Made by a program: the position numbers and the translations under genes. 64,000 nucleotides of DNA from Diatrype stigma (Eukaryota > Ascomycota > Sordariomycetes > Xylariales > Diatrypaceae), in the NCBI GenBank assembly GCA_022225965.2, contig JAKJXP020000019.1, forward strand, positions 186,001 to 250,000, read 5' to 3'. Each line of letters starts with the position of its first letter. The stretch's first letter is position 1. The notes under the pieces were generated by a model. It did no database searches. It saw nothing but the letters and a program-made list of their open reading frames with translations, and was not told the origin of the DNA. Shown here piece after piece: positions 24,518 to 36,713 of the stretch.

Positions 24518-25327
24518 GATTGCTAGGATGAAAGTATGACAGAGTAGGTTGGATGGTGCGATGTAAGACAATACGCAAGTAGCTAGCAAGATGGGATAGC
24601 TCCAAATAGCAGTATTATCTCCAGTTATCCATGTGCCGTACTAGCTACTTTCTCACCATGCAGCTTTTCTTCGTGGATTACTGACTAAGTGGTGTGGTGG
24701 TGTATATGTAAGTAGGTAGGTTGTCGACAGCTGTGGCAAAGCTTGGACGTCGTCAAGTCAGACTGAACAATACCAGATGATCCAGAGATAGATGCAGCTG
24801 CAATATCGAGAACCTATCAGAGCCAGAGGTTTCCAGAAGGAATATAAGACCCTTCGTGATCGTTGCCAAGCTGCTTCGTAAATCGTTTGGTTGAATGTCG
24901 GTTGGTACGAGACCACATGCAGGTATCTATCTATTCATTGAACCTTGAAAACGGAAACCTGAAATAATAACTCGATTCCGGCCCTGCTTGAAGTGCAAGA
25001 GTGTAAAAAGGCCACAGTCGGAATCGGGAAGTGAGCCCTCGAGAATGGCACTCGAGAAATACACGTGCGCGGGATTCGAGATCAAGCATCCGTGTCTAGT
25101 TTGTCGTAATTAACGGTTGCTATACGAAGCACTGCTGCTACTGGTTCCTTATGACGATGATGCAACCTGGACTCCAGCTGCCAGATAGCCTTAAGTTCCC
25201 TTCCACGTTAGCTTGGCAGCTTGATTAGTTTGGCTTGACCAGGCTGGTAGCTGTCCCAACTTGGGTAAGGTTCCCTAGCTATGGATTACCTAATCGTAGA
25301 GAACGGTTGAAACCTTAACTACCTACC
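24518..25327. other. Intergenic region before transposon
   Basis: About 800 nt upstream of the UBX gene, which should hold its promoter. It runs up to the TA dinucleotide at the left border of the mobile element. No gene seen. Confidence 0.6.
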
Positions 25328-25329
25328 TA

Positions 25330-25409
25330 CTCACTCCGCCTAATATCGGCCCATTCGCTGACGCTCACTCCGGTCGCCAAGTCCTACATTGGACATGTAA
25401 TTGTACTAG
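25330..25409 (+). repeat. Left terminal inverted repeat
   Basis: Starts CTCACTCCGCCTAATATCGG and ends TTGTACTAG. It pairs with 31385-31464 on the other strand over its full length with two differences. It keeps normal GC content although the DNA inside is heavily mutated. Confidence 0.9.
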
Positions 25410-25820
25410 CGTATATACTTTTGAATGCCATACAATTTGTATGTCTAAAAATGTATCTCTCTTAAGGTAAATAATTCCATTTATGTTTATAACGGTATTT
25501 GGCATGTAAGCTATTAATTGCAATTTGACGCCTAATCCGGCTGTCATTATTCCTAATAATGCTGTCGCTATAAATTAATATAGAAATTACACTAATTATA
25601 ATAGCTTATTAACCTAGTTGCATATTATATGGTTACATATATATAGCCAAAACACCAAAAATCTATAAATATCTTACGTTATTAGCTTCATTTTTGCTAA
25701 ATTCGGAATAAATCGTACGTAATACGGACCATAACTTGGCATACCGGCTTATCCAGTTATGCATTTTTTAAAAGTTGCACTTATATAAATATACTTTCCG
25801 GTTTATATAAATTATATAAA

Positions 25821-26030
25821 TGTAAATCCGGGCATTCCCCATAATGCCAAGGATCGGAAAATCGAAATATAAAATTCTAGCAGCTTAAAGCGTATAACTG
25901 TATTTAGCTTTAATTTAATAATAAGTCCGGACCTTTAATATAATCCTAAATAAATTGCTAATAGCAGTAATTCCTTAAGGATTCGAAAGACCGGACGTAA
26001 AAATATAAATAGCTATTTTTATAAGCTAAC
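25821..26030 (+). repeat. 5' LTR of gypsy element (right edge approximate)
   Basis: Begins TGTAAATCCGG and aligns with 31176-31384 through ATAATGCCAAGG, TAAAGCG, AAGTCCGGA and GCTAATAGCAGTAATTCC. Most differences are transitions of RIP type. Similarity fades after about 26025, so the right edge is uncertain by perhaps 15 nt. Confidence 0.75.
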
Positions 26031-27800
26031 GCCAATAACGCAAAATTTACCTTATTTTTTTACGAATTCTTTCCGATAACCGACGATAGCAAAAAGCAAC
26101 GCTAATATGGAGAAACAGCCCAAAAGCGTTCCGGCCTAAGGCGGCATCTTCGCCGAATTCTTTACGAATGTAAAGCCCGTTTAAAAAAACGGCATATTAT
26201 ACGAACTTTTCGATAAAGAATTCGAAAATATCAAACGAAGAAATACCTCGATAAAAAACAACCTAAATTACTTAATAAATAAAGTTACGAAAATAACCGC
26301 GTATTTCGATATTAAGCCTAAAAGCAAAAAAATCGAAACGCCGAATTAACAATTTCGCCGAAAAAGTAAATAAATTTAATAATAACAACAACAATCCATA
26401 TCTAATACCGAAAAAACGGCTACCGCTGGCAATACGAAATCGCCAATTAGTTTTCGTAAATCGCCCGAATTTAATTAAAACCAATATATATCGTATATTT
26501 AGCGCCCATTTTATTACGATAAATCGCGAATAAAGGAAAAAATTAATATGGCATATATACCGCCCGTTATAAATTATATTTAAAATCCGCAAAAAGAACG
26601 GATAAAAAAGGTATAACCCCCGATTATATTTCCGAACGATGCCGTAAAAATGAGCCATACCGAGGCGAAAAACAAAATAACGATACCTTTAAACTTTCGC
26701 CTGGTTTAAACCGATAATTAAATTTTAAAAAAGCTAAAGGAAATTTAAGAACGCCTTTTAGCAATATTAGTTTCATACGATCTTTGGATATACAGAATTA
26801 CGGACGAATTTACCGGCGATTTCTAATAAATAAAAATATATATTTGCAACAATAAGCCTAATTAAATAACGTTCGTAAAATATATCCTTTAAGTTTTAAA
26901 CGATTATAATGCTTTTTTAAAAACGTTAATTTATTTCGTAACGTTATTTCCGTATTAAAATGAAAATATATTAAACTTTATAAAACGCATTTACGAAGTC
27001 TTTTATAAAATGCCGAAAAATATTCGTAATAATTATTATATAAAAGAAATTCTTATCGATACGTTACGTAATAACTTGCTTAATATATAATTAATTTTTA
27101 ACGATCGATTCGAAAACTTTAATAACGCATAAAAAGTTAAAATAATTATTTAATAAGCCAAATTAATTACCCATTAAGCGATTAAAGGAAAAATTTACGG
27201 CACTTTTTCGGTTACCGTTTAATTTTAAAAAAAAATAACGCTATTTTATAATTTAACCGTTATAAGGGCTATATAAGCTAAATCCGGTACAATCCAATTA
27301 AAGCTCCCGGATATAATAACTATCGTATCTTAAACCGCGAAATTCGAAAAAATTACCGATCTTCGCAACGAAAGCCGTAACGTTTACGCCGCGGCCGAAT
27401 AGGGCTTCGCCGCGAAAGCCAAAAACAATAAATGCTTTAATTATAATAAGCAAGGCCATTAAATTAAGAACTGCAAAATAAAAGCGAAATTTCCGAAAAA
27501 TATATAATACGCAAGTACGGATAAAAAAATTACCTTTAAAGGAATCCTATATTAAAACGTCATTAATAATAAATTCCGATTAGCCTTTAATAAATTTAAA
27601 AAAAATAAACGGCCCCATATATATTTCGCCGGCGCCGAAAGTAATAGCGAAAACGACTTCGAAAAAAATCCCGCCGAATAGTTATAAAATAATAAAAGGT
27701 TCGATCGTAATCTTAACGAATTTCTTAAGTAATTCGAAAATAACGAATAAAAGCGCCGCGTTTATTTAATAAAAGTAAATGCCGATAATAAACCATTCCT
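26031..27800 (+). pseudogene. gag relic of gypsy element
   Basis: No intact frame. A nucleocapsid-type CCHC zinc knuckle is recognisable at 27433-27474 as CFNYNKQGH-stop-IKNC. The second Cys (TGT) reads Tyr (TAT), and a probable Trp codon is now a stop, both as RIP would produce. The upstream region with repeated acidic/basic short frames fits a decayed capsid region. Not functional. Confidence 0.6.
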
Positions 27801-30800
27801 TAATAAGAATAAACCTTTACGAAAAGGGTACGATAAAAATTATAATTTCTTTTTTACGGAAATAATCGACGGAAATGAATTCATAATTTTCTTAAATTAC
27901 GGATATATTTTTTGTTATATTTCCGAATTAATAACAGTTACGCTAAAAACGTATAATTTTTCGAAACCGTTAATAATGCGAAAAATTAAAGGCATAGGAT
28001 CGAAAATTTCGCGTAACGTAATAATTACCGCCCGGTTCTTAATGCCCGGTAATAATATTATTTCGTTTCGAATATTAACGGAAGTTATTCCCGACGGTAT
28101 TTTCTCCGATAATTTAATTCTTAAGAAAAGTTTATTCCATAAGTTAGGTATATATTATAAAAAAAAGGAAAAAAACGAAGTAATTATTTTAACTAAAATT
28201 ATCGAAAAGTTTATAATTTATTTAATTGCTTTATTACGTATCTTTTACGTTTTCGAAACGGCCTACGTAATAGCCGAACCTAACCTAATAACTTAATATA
28301 CACTTATTTTAATAAATAATAAGGCCATTAGTAAATATTTTTTATAATACGTTTATAATTTCCCAAAACTATTCGGGCTCGTTTCGAAAAAAGTTATTAC
28401 GAATATACGCATTCGCTATTATATCGATATTAGAAATAACAAATTCATTAAATTCTTTTTACGTCGATATAGCCCTGTTTAATTTCGGATATTTCGTAAG
28501 TTCGTTAAAAAGCATTTAGAAATAATTATACGTATCGGTACGGATTTATAAAATTTGCTTACGTTATTTATACCTAAAAAAGCACCGGATTAAATAACGA
28601 AGCCTAATAAATTCGATAAAAACGTAATATGGCGATTTTGCTATAATTATCGAAAATTTAATAAAATTTAACGGAAAAACGCTTATTCGTTTTTTAATGC
28701 GATAAATGAAATCCAATAAACGGCCGAATATTGTTAATATTATTTTATCGACCTTAAAAATAGTTTTTAATAAATTAAGATTTACGAACCAAATATCGAA
28801 AAAACCGTTTTCGTAATTTTATTTGGCATTTACGAATAATTAATAATGCCTTTCGGGCTTTATAACGTCTTAGTAATTTTTTAAGCATTAATAAAAAAAA
28901 TTCTCAAATTATTTCGCGAATTTATTTCGAATATGCTAAATAATATGGCCGTATAAATTAATATATTCGAATAATTTTATAAACGTATATTCGCTTTATT
29001 TAAAAGGCTTTCCAGTTACGGAATAATCGTAAACTTAATGAAGTTCTTAATATTCGTTAAAAAGGGGATTTTTTTAGGCTTCGTAATTTCCGAAAAGAAA
29101 ATCGAAACCGATTTAATTAAAATCGCGGCTATTCGAAATAAGCTTAAGCCGGTAATAATAACCGAAATTTAAGCGTTTATAAATGTCGCCGATTATTTGC
29201 GGCATTTAATTAATAGGTATTCAGAAATCGCTAAGCTATTTATAACCCTTATAGGCGGCCCGAAAAATGAACGTATTAAGTTATTTTCCGAAGTTATAAT
29301 AAGTTGGAAAATAATTCGCGAAATAATTATAATAACGTCCGTAATTCGGAAATTCGATTAACGCCGCCCGATTATTCTCGAGGCAAACGTTTCGTAATGA
29401 TTCGTCGGTATAACGTTATTATAACCTTATATAAAAGCAATAAACGCCTTCGTTTTATACTTAATTATTTATTTTTCGAAAAAGTTTATAAAAACCTAAT
29501 TACGATATTCCGCTTAAAAAAGGAATTTTTCGATATTATGTTAGTATTTTAATATTAGCGGCATTAAATTAAAAGCAACGATATAATAGTAATTATTAAT
29601 TACGAATCGTTAAAAACAATTAATACGAAAGCCGAATAATCGGCCCGCATATTATGCTTCCTTAATGCCATCGAATATTTCGGAATTCGTATCGTATACC
29701 GTTCGGACCGAACGAATATTCTTGCTGATTATTTTTCGAAATCCCAAGAAGCCGTAATAATGGCAGCCAAAAAAACCGAATCGATTCGTTACGCCGATTA
29801 ATTAAACCGATTAAATTTCTAAGTTATTTTCGAAATCCTTTTATATAATATTTTTTTATTTTTAGTTATATAATAAGAATAAATTAATAAGCACTTTGTT
29901 ATATACTAAAATAAGCTATATAAAGTAATTAGGTACGAAAAAATACCCGGTAATCCTTTATACGTAAAAAGTATCGTTACGAAAGCGCAAACTTTATAGG
30001 AAATCCTCGAATACGATAAATTCTTAATATAATTAAGACGGATTTATTACGACTAAAGCCATTCGATTATTAAAATAACGCTTTGCGATATATAAAAGCA
30101 ATTCTGGCATTCGAAAATCGTTTTCGTTACGTAACAAATAATTATTAAATGCCCGGCTTGCCAATTAATAAAAAAACCGAATTCCTTATTATTAAACTTA
30201 TAATCCGTATAACTTCCGGTATTCTTAATTAAATGAATAATCGATTATACGTCGATAGGCTCGTTTACGATTTTTATGGCTATTAAATACGTTACGGAAT
30301 AAATAAAAGCTAACGTTATTCCTTTTGCCCAATTCGGGAATACGATTCCTATATTCTTTCGTATCGGACGTATTTACGGTATTTCCAAAAAATAAATTAA
30401 TAATAACGCCGGCGCTTTTAAAAATAAAGCCGCAAATGCTTAAAATAAAAAATAAGGCTTTATTATAAAGGCTATTATATTAAGGCGCCTAAAAAGCAAC
30501 GGAAAAATAAAAAAGATTAATAAGGACTTAAAGAAAATTATATTATGCAAATATTAAGCAAATCTTACGGTTCGTTTGTTATTCGAATTATTGCAACGAA
30601 CGGTAATTATTTATAACTGCATTTTTAAATCGAACGGTTATAGCCCATATTTCTTATTATTTGGTATAATTTCCTTTTAAAAATAAACCTTATTGGAATT
30701 TTACGAATATTTTCGCGAATCGACGGAAAAAAAAAGCTTTAAAATAATAAATTATTAATAGCAAATCATAAAGTACCGCTTATAAAAGCCCGCTTTAATA

Positions 30801-31100
30801 ATATAAAAACGTTTCGTAATAAGATATAAACGTACCTTTAAAAAAAAAGAAGCTTATTAAAACGTATGTTCCGAATAATTAGGTTTTTCGCATTCGTTAA
30901 TGCTAAAAAAAGTACGAATCCTATTACGATAAGCCTTAAAGCGTAATTAACTATTATTCCGATAATACGTATTATTTACGAAATTTTAAAAAAATCCAAT
31001 TATAAAATAAATATAACGGGACGAATTTATTTCCGGCCTTCGTAAAGAACGGGCATTCCGTATGTAATATATAATATACGAATAAGCAATTTTTGAAATA
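27801..31100 (+). pseudogene. pol relic (protease, RT, RNase H, integrase)
   Basis: Reverse transcriptase is recognised from FIDLKNSF then two stops then IKI near 28744, from MPFGLYNVLVIF at 28846 (usual MPFGLCNAPATF), and from FLGFVIS at about 29070. RNase H ends near ADYFSKS (about 29725). An integrase zinc-finger half, KCPACQLIKKPN, lies at about 30147. Stops interrupt every few codons. A later chromodomain could not be recognised. The relic cannot encode an active enzyme. Confidence 0.7.
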
Positions 31101-31175
31101 AAATCGTCGGCACTTAATAAAAAAAGAAATTAACGATGGTAATTAAAAACGATTATAATAAAAAAGGGAAATAAT

Positions 31176-31384
31176 TATGGATCCGAATATTTCCCATAAT
31201 GCCAAGAATCGGAAAATCGGAATATAAAATTCTAACAACTTAAAGCGCATAATTATATTTAACTTTAATTTAACAACAAGTCCGGATCTTTAATATAATC
31301 CTAAGTGAATTGCTAATAGCAGTAATTCCCTAGGGGTTCGAAGGACCGGGCGCAGAAGCACATGGACTTGGTTATATATAAGCA
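31176..31384 (+). repeat. 3' LTR of gypsy element
   Basis: Begins TATGGATCCGAATATTTCCC after a purine-rich tract and matches the 5' LTR. Its last 70 nt are less mutated than the left copy (for example CCGGGCGCAG against CCGGACGTAA), so the RIP damage drops off toward this edge. It runs almost directly into the right TIR. Confidence 0.75.
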
Positions 31385-31464
31385 CTAGTACAATTACATA
31401 TCCAATATAGGACTTGGCGACCGGAGTGAGCGTCAGCGAATGGGCCGATATTAGGCGGAGTGAG
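31385..31464 (-). repeat. Right terminal inverted repeat
   Basis: Reverse complement of the left TIR with two C/T differences, followed by TA. Contains CTTGGCGACCGGAGTGAGCG, unchanged between copies. Confidence 0.9.
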
Positions 31465-31466
31465 TA

Positions 31467-32470
31467 CCTGGAAGTTCCGAGGAGCAGCTGCGAGGCACCT
31501 GTGTGACAGCCTCTGAGGCTGAGAGAGTGGGATATCCTGGCCGTCTTGGCTGTGAGCCTGGATGCATGGGCCCCTCCAACTCCTCCTTGGCCTTATCTCT
31601 GCCCCTTATCGCTTATCGTCACCTATGTATATATGTACATCCACTGCAACCTTGGACACTCTCAGCGCGAAGTCTATACAGTCTACAGTACAGTCTATAC
31701 ATACCTACATACCTACATACATACATACAGACCTGCCCCCTGTCCCCATAGCCCATAGCCCGCAGCCCGCAGCCCGCAGCCCGCAGCAGCCCGCACTTGG
31801 TAGAGGGTGCTGTATCGGCAAGTACCCTGTAACTAGCCCGTAGCCTCCTCCGACCCCAATTGATCTCGAAACACTTGCGTGGACACAATCACATTATTAT
31901 ACCAGAGCTTGCAGAATAGAACATTCACGGGCGAGGTGCCGCCCTTATAGATACGTGGAAGATGGGAATCCTTTGACGGTTTTGGTAAGTATCAGATCAT
32001 ATAACTACTTAAGAGTTAATACATGCCATTAGTTCGGTCTATCCATCTCATTCGTCCCAACCTTACCCGGTTGCTGGTGTTCTGGTGCTCTGGCGTCCTC
32101 GTACCAAGACAAAGAGCAACCAAGAGCCCCTCCATCTTACCCGTCCACAGCTTGCGTTACCTCCCACATCCATCGAGTCTCTCCGTCGACGCCTGCCCTC
32201 CCCTTACCTCCCCCCTACCTAAATAGTGGCTCTAGTGGCCTTGGTGGCCTGTATACTATCCTGTACTGCTCGGTAACCAAATGGCTCGCTAATTGCTCTG
32301 CAGTAGGAGCTGTGTTGAAAGGGGTCGGCAGCTACGACGACCTCCCACCCTCGAGAGTCGCCGTTGCTCCACGACGGAAACACGAGACCGCAACCCCAGC
32401 TACGACCACGACACGAGGACGGAAGCGATATAGTTGCACCCGATGATTTTGCTACTGCGACCCTATACAC
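31467..32470. other. Intergenic region upstream of PAN3 gene, with simple repeats
   Basis: About 1 kb with no convincing gene. It contains a CATA/CCTA-rich microsatellite (about 31700-31730) and a tandem array of the heptamer CAGCCCG (about 31755-31795). The last part should include the promoter and leader of the PAN3 gene. Confidence 0.6.
31755..31795 (+). repeat. CAGCCCG heptamer tandem repeat
   Basis: Five to six copies of CAGCCCG (one imperfect), GC-rich. A simple tandem repeat with no visible function. Confidence 0.8.
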
Positions 32471-35400
32471 ATGGCGAACACGCGCTTCGGAAACGCCGAC
32501 CGGGGCCGGCAAATGGCCTCCCCGCGACCTAAGACCCGTGGTAGGTGCCGGTGCCGCGTGCTCTCGACCCCATCCTCTCATCATCTGGTGCTTCGTAGAA
32601 GAGGTCGCAGACAGGACAGACCTATCCGGATCTATTCAGTCTCGCCCCATTGCACTGGTTGTCGCCATCGCGCTTATATTCCTCCTCCTGCTCTTGTCTC
32701 ATTGTCATCGTCGTTGGCACCCGCATCCTATACAGTGTCTGTCTAACATGACCTGTTCCTTCCTAGACACGAAGGATACTCTCTGTCGAAACGTCCTCAT
32801 ATATGGCCATTGCCGCTACGAAGATCAGGGTTGCGCCTTCAACCATGACCAACACAAGAATACATCGAACTCTACCGATAGGTAAGTTGATTGTTTGTAG
32901 TCTTGTCCAGCCTTACCTTCATCTATTTGGTCCCGGTGTCTTGGACTTTACTGTTATCGACCTCGCTATCCCGTTTCCGCCAAAGCCTCCGATCCAGTAT
33001 AGGAATGGAAGAGTGCTTTCAGTTGGGATTACAACATCAATACGTGATCGGTTCCATACTATTAGTAGGCCTTTAGGCCAATCCGAACATGCGAGGAAGG
33101 AGGTGGACGCGAAGGGGTCCAACCAGGGATTTACAGCAAGTTCGACGAGGTGAAGGCTTAGAGCCTACAGATGCCTCTTCACCCCCCTCGGAGCGTGAAT
33201 CTCCTATACTCCAGGCGGCAGCGACGGTTCCCATCAGGAGGAGGGTGCGTCGACGTCCTACTGTGCCATTCCTGGCTGGTCCCAATAGTCCTCGTGCAAT
33301 CGAGGCTACCTGTACAGACGGACCTCCCACTCTCTCCCACAATATTCAAAGCCGGCCTAGTACCAGCATGGCGTCCAATGGCGATTCTAGTGTGCCTGGC
33401 GTCATTCCTCCACCTGGGGAACTGGATCTCCCTGAAGGACCAGACCCATTATGTTCCAGAGCAGCCTCAGAGCCCGTAGATGCGCCAGGGCCGAAGTCTT
33501 TGTCCATTACGCTTGGGTCAATAGATTATATTGTTTCGCCTAGAGGCATCTCCCCTCATCCGATGAAGTCATCCCAAGGGATTCGGACTGAATATGCTAA
33601 CCAGCACCTTGGTGGCAGCTCTAAGAAATCGCTAAACGTCGACTCGCCCTCGTTTACCCCAGCCCAACTTCCATCAGGCAAGAAATCAACCTTCTCTACC
33701 AATGCAACGCCCTTCACTCCACGAGGGGCTGCTAGCTGTAAGAATCGACGACCCTTTATCTTGACGAAGACTTTTCTTACATAAACCATAGCCGCCAATC
33801 CCGTCCTGCCACAGGATACCAGCGCGTCTCTCTTCAAAACGGGCCAATTCTCTGATTTCACACCACAGAATTACGACCTAAATACCGGGGTATGTCGTAC
33901 CGATAAACATTCAAACCTGAACCTGATGTATAGTCATTACAAATCAAGCTGACTTCCAAGTAGAGTAACGCCAATGGTTCAACGGACACTAGTTCACTTG
34001 GCTATGATCCTTTCACTATGTCCGGTGTTGGCCATTCGTTGCCTGCGACAGCTTTCAACCCATATGCCGAAGACCATACTAACTTGGCCGCCGGAGCTGC
34101 CCCTTATTATGCAGCCCAGACCGCATATACAACCCCTCTGCAACCGGTAATATCTCATATTATGACAAGAATGTGATAAGTTTCTAACTGTTGCTAGTTG
34201 AATTACCACCTTTATAACCCTGTCACGCCTTCCAGAGAAAATTTACAGCCGTTCCAGAGACACGTGCAAGGGTTCTTCATCCCAGACAGCGTAAGGGAAG
34301 AGCTAACGAAGAAATCTGAAGCTGCAAGACAAGTCCTTCCCAGTTAGTCTCACCATGCTATATTGCCCAGTGTATCTCTAACCAATGCAGACTCGCAACT
34401 CCCCTCGCCGTCGCATTACCACACCCTTGTTCCCATAGATAACAGAGTCAGGCCTGCGTCTGGGTTCTTCGGTTTCATCAGTTGGGTTTATAAAGCTAGT
34501 TCTAAGAAAACTGGAAATATATACTGTTTGAGGCGCATCGAAGGTTTGTTCAGGAATCCTCCGTGCTAGTCGATTTTACTAACCGCTGCCGCTCCAGGTT
34601 ATCGTCTGACAAATGAGGACGCGTTTCTGAAGATAATAGGGGCATGGAGGAAAATTTCGCACCCCAGTATCGTCACCCTTGTTGAAGCTTTTACGACGCG
34701 AGACTTTAACGATAGCTCTCTGGTCTTTGCTCATCACTACCATCCACTTTCTCAGACCCTCTCTGACTATCACTTCTCATCTGATCGTTTCAGCAGACGT
34801 GTATCTTCCGTCCCAGAAAAGGTGTTATGGAGCTATCTCGTGCAAATCGCTGGTGCGCTCAAGGTCATTCATAATGCCAAGCTTGCTGCCCGTTGCATTG
34901 ATGCCACAAAGGTGATTCTAACAGACAAGAACCGCGTCAGGCTGAGTGCCTGCGCCGTTCTCGACGTGCTCCATCTGGAAGCCCGTCGACCAATCGATGA
35001 TTTACAGCAGGAGGATTTCTTGCACCTTGGGAAGCTCATTCTCGGCATCGCAACAAACACGTTGCCGAGAAATATCCAGGACGTATGGGCGTCGTTAGAT
35101 CAACTCGGCAGGGTTTACAGCCCGGAACTGAAAGACAGGGTATCTTGGCTACTAAGTCCGTCACCACAGACTCCCAACCCTGGTCTTAATGCGCAGCCAA
35201 AGACGGCTGAACAATTGCTCTTCGATCTGGCGCAACACACAGCGGATGTTCTCGACGCATCTCTCAACTTACAGGATGAGACGACGGCATACTTAGGGCG
35301 GGAGCTCGAGAATGGCCGTCTCTTCCGGCTGGCGGCCAAGCTGGGCGTCATCAATGAGCGGCCCGAATTCGACGGCGACCCCAACTGGTCTGAGACGGGG

Positions 35401-35667
35401 GAACGCTATACGCTCAAGCTTTTCCGAGATTATGTGTTCCACCAGGTAGATGCGGCGGGCAATCCGGTCGTAGACCTGGGTCACATAGTCTCTTGTCTCA
35501 ACAAGCTCGATGTCGGGGTTGATGAGAAGGTATACCTAACGAGCCGCGACAACCAGACAGCCTTCATTGTCACCTACAAGGAGCTTAAGAAGCAGGCCCA
35601 GACTGCCTTCGGCGACCTGCTTAAGGGGTCCTCGTCGTCCAAGCAGCAGTCTGGTAGGGGCTATTAG
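32471..35667 (+). CDS. PAN3: PAN2-PAN3 deadenylation complex subunit PAN3
   Basis: PAN3 tethers the PAN2 nuclease to poly(A)-binding protein for mRNA deadenylation. Exon 1 (32471-32540, MANTRFGNADRGRQMASPRP) and exon 2 (32767-32881) encode the CCCH zinc finger: CRNVLIYGHCRYEDQGCAFNH, written here as C-x8-C-x6-C-x3-H. A later exon ends at 33737 with KKSLNVDSPSFTP and TPFTPRGA, a PAN3 hallmark. Further exons are 33792-33889, 33964-34146, 34198-34342, 34391-34543 and 34598-35667, all in phase. They give the PAM2-type linker (LFKTGQFSDFTPQNYDL), the pseudokinase domain (IGAWRKISHPSIVTL to VLWSYLVQIAGALKVIHNAKLAARCID), a coiled coil and the C-terminal knob (YVFHQVDAAGNPVVDLGHIVSCLNKLD). The start of the third exon is unresolved; it must lie after the in-frame stop at 33074 and before about 33600. 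Confidence 0.92.
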
Positions 35668-36713
35668 GAGGCTCCGACAACGAGAGCTAGGACCAGATAT
35701 AGATGTCATACCAAAAGCGGACAGCCATACCCCGCAAAGAATGAGCCCCCATCCGGGGCACCTCGAGGTCCAAGAGGGAACTGGTCTTCTAGGCGACATC
35801 TTACGGCATCGATCTAAGAAAGGGAGATGGTGAACCCTGGGGGGCAGTAGCAACATCGTGGTCGTGATGATTAGTAGGCATACTTTGAATATGCCGATGA
35901 TTGATTGGTTACGCCTAGCGTGTCTGGGGAACAAACGAGAAAAGGTGGAAGGTGGAAAGTGACGCGGACAGGGACCGACTATGGCGCGAGGAAAAGAAAC
36001 CAGCTTTCGTCCTGTTTGACTAGGCTGTCGTTCTAGTTGAGATCCCTCATGCTGACAAGAGTCAAATAGTGACTGAGAGAAGATGGACACGATAAAGAGA
36101 GCCAAGTAGGATAGGTAGCGAAGCAAACACAGACTAGAGCAAAAAAACAACAACGCAGACAGACAGACAGACAGACAGATACATGACTTATGAAACAGAG
36201 CTTTCTATTGACTACTCGTTTACCTATGTGGATGTGAAAGCAGGGGGGGGGCAATCAGCAGAGGGGGCGGGGTGGGTAAGTAGTATGAAGTAGTAACCAT
36301 CCACTTGAGAGCGATCCTTGATAGTACGCCCTCTGTCGCTTGCATCGCTGGGCAATGTATGAAGTCACAGAAACAGCATATGATCAGACTTTCCTACTTC
36401 GCTTCTTGGTAAGCTTCTTGAATTGCTATTTGTGTTTAATATTCTACGTGACCTTACTGACATGAGGCTATAAGGTTTGTCTCGATGAGCACACTGTTAT
36501 AATGAAGTGCCCCGACATGGTATGGATGTTTGCCTCCCTTCATCTGCTCCAGATAGGCCCTGGTCCTGAATGGCGATTTCGACCACAAGCCTTCACGTCT
36601 CTCAAAGAAACAGGACAAACCCCAGGGTGATGACGGCAGGGAAGCTGGTAGGACATGTTATCGTTTGTCGTCAGTGTGTCTCATAATAGAGATAAAGAGG
36701 CTATTAACACTAC
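35668..36713. other. Convergent intergenic region with CAGA microsatellite
   Basis: About 1 kb between PAN3 and the convergent HxxHC gene. It contains a (CAGA)n run at about 36153-36177. No gene seen. Confidence 0.6.
36153..36177 (+). repeat. (CAGA)n microsatellite
   Basis: About six consecutive CAGA tetranucleotides. Simple repeat. Confidence 0.85.

Larger units (their letters stand above)
25821..31384 (+). mobile_element. Ty3/gypsy LTR retrotransposon, inactivated by RIP
   Basis: Two LTRs of about 205-215 nt flank an AT-rich interior of about 5.1 kb. Read left to right the interior keeps relics in the order gag zinc knuckle (27433-27474), protease region, reverse transcriptase (about 28400-29000), RNase H, then integrase with KCPACQ at about 30147-30164. 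Integrase after RNase H is the Ty3/gypsy order. Almost every CAA, CAG and TGG codon has become a stop, so no long frame survives. CpG remains common while CpA/TpG is depleted, the pattern left by RIP. A polypurine run (31161-31175) directly precedes the 3' LTR. The right end is approximate, and no clean target duplication is visible. Confidence 0.85.
25330..31464. mobile_element. TIR element (Tc1/mariner-like ends) enclosing a gypsy insertion
   Basis: The outer borders are 80-bp terminal inverted repeats (25330-25409 and 31385-31464) beginning CTCACTCCGCC. Each is flanked by TA (25328-25329 and 31465-31466), the target duplication expected of Tc1/mariner/pogo-type transposons. The two repeats match except for two positions, both C on the left and T on the right when read in the same direction. 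Between the left TIR and the first LTR lie about 410 nt of AT-rich non-coding sequence; at the right the LTR abuts the TIR almost directly. I see no transposase, so the host element is probably a MITE-like non-autonomous copy. The superfamily assignment rests only on the TA and TIRs. Confidence 0.75.

Noticed and set aside
22859..24526. A 555-codon open frame on the plus strand opposite the UBX gene
   Set aside because: The minus strand encodes a clear UBA-UAS-UBX protein. The opposite frame is Ala/Gly/Arg-rich with no motif, as expected from GC-biased third positions.
27976..28296. A 106-codon frame inside the transposon as a real gene
   Set aside because: It is a chance stretch without stops in the protease/RT relic; composition is Ile/Lys-rich from RIP and the flanking frame is broken.
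25330..31464. The AT-rich block as a mitochondrial insertion or centromere fragment
   Set aside because: LTRs, a polypurine tract, and ordered gag, RT and integrase relics explain it as a RIP-mutated gypsy element.
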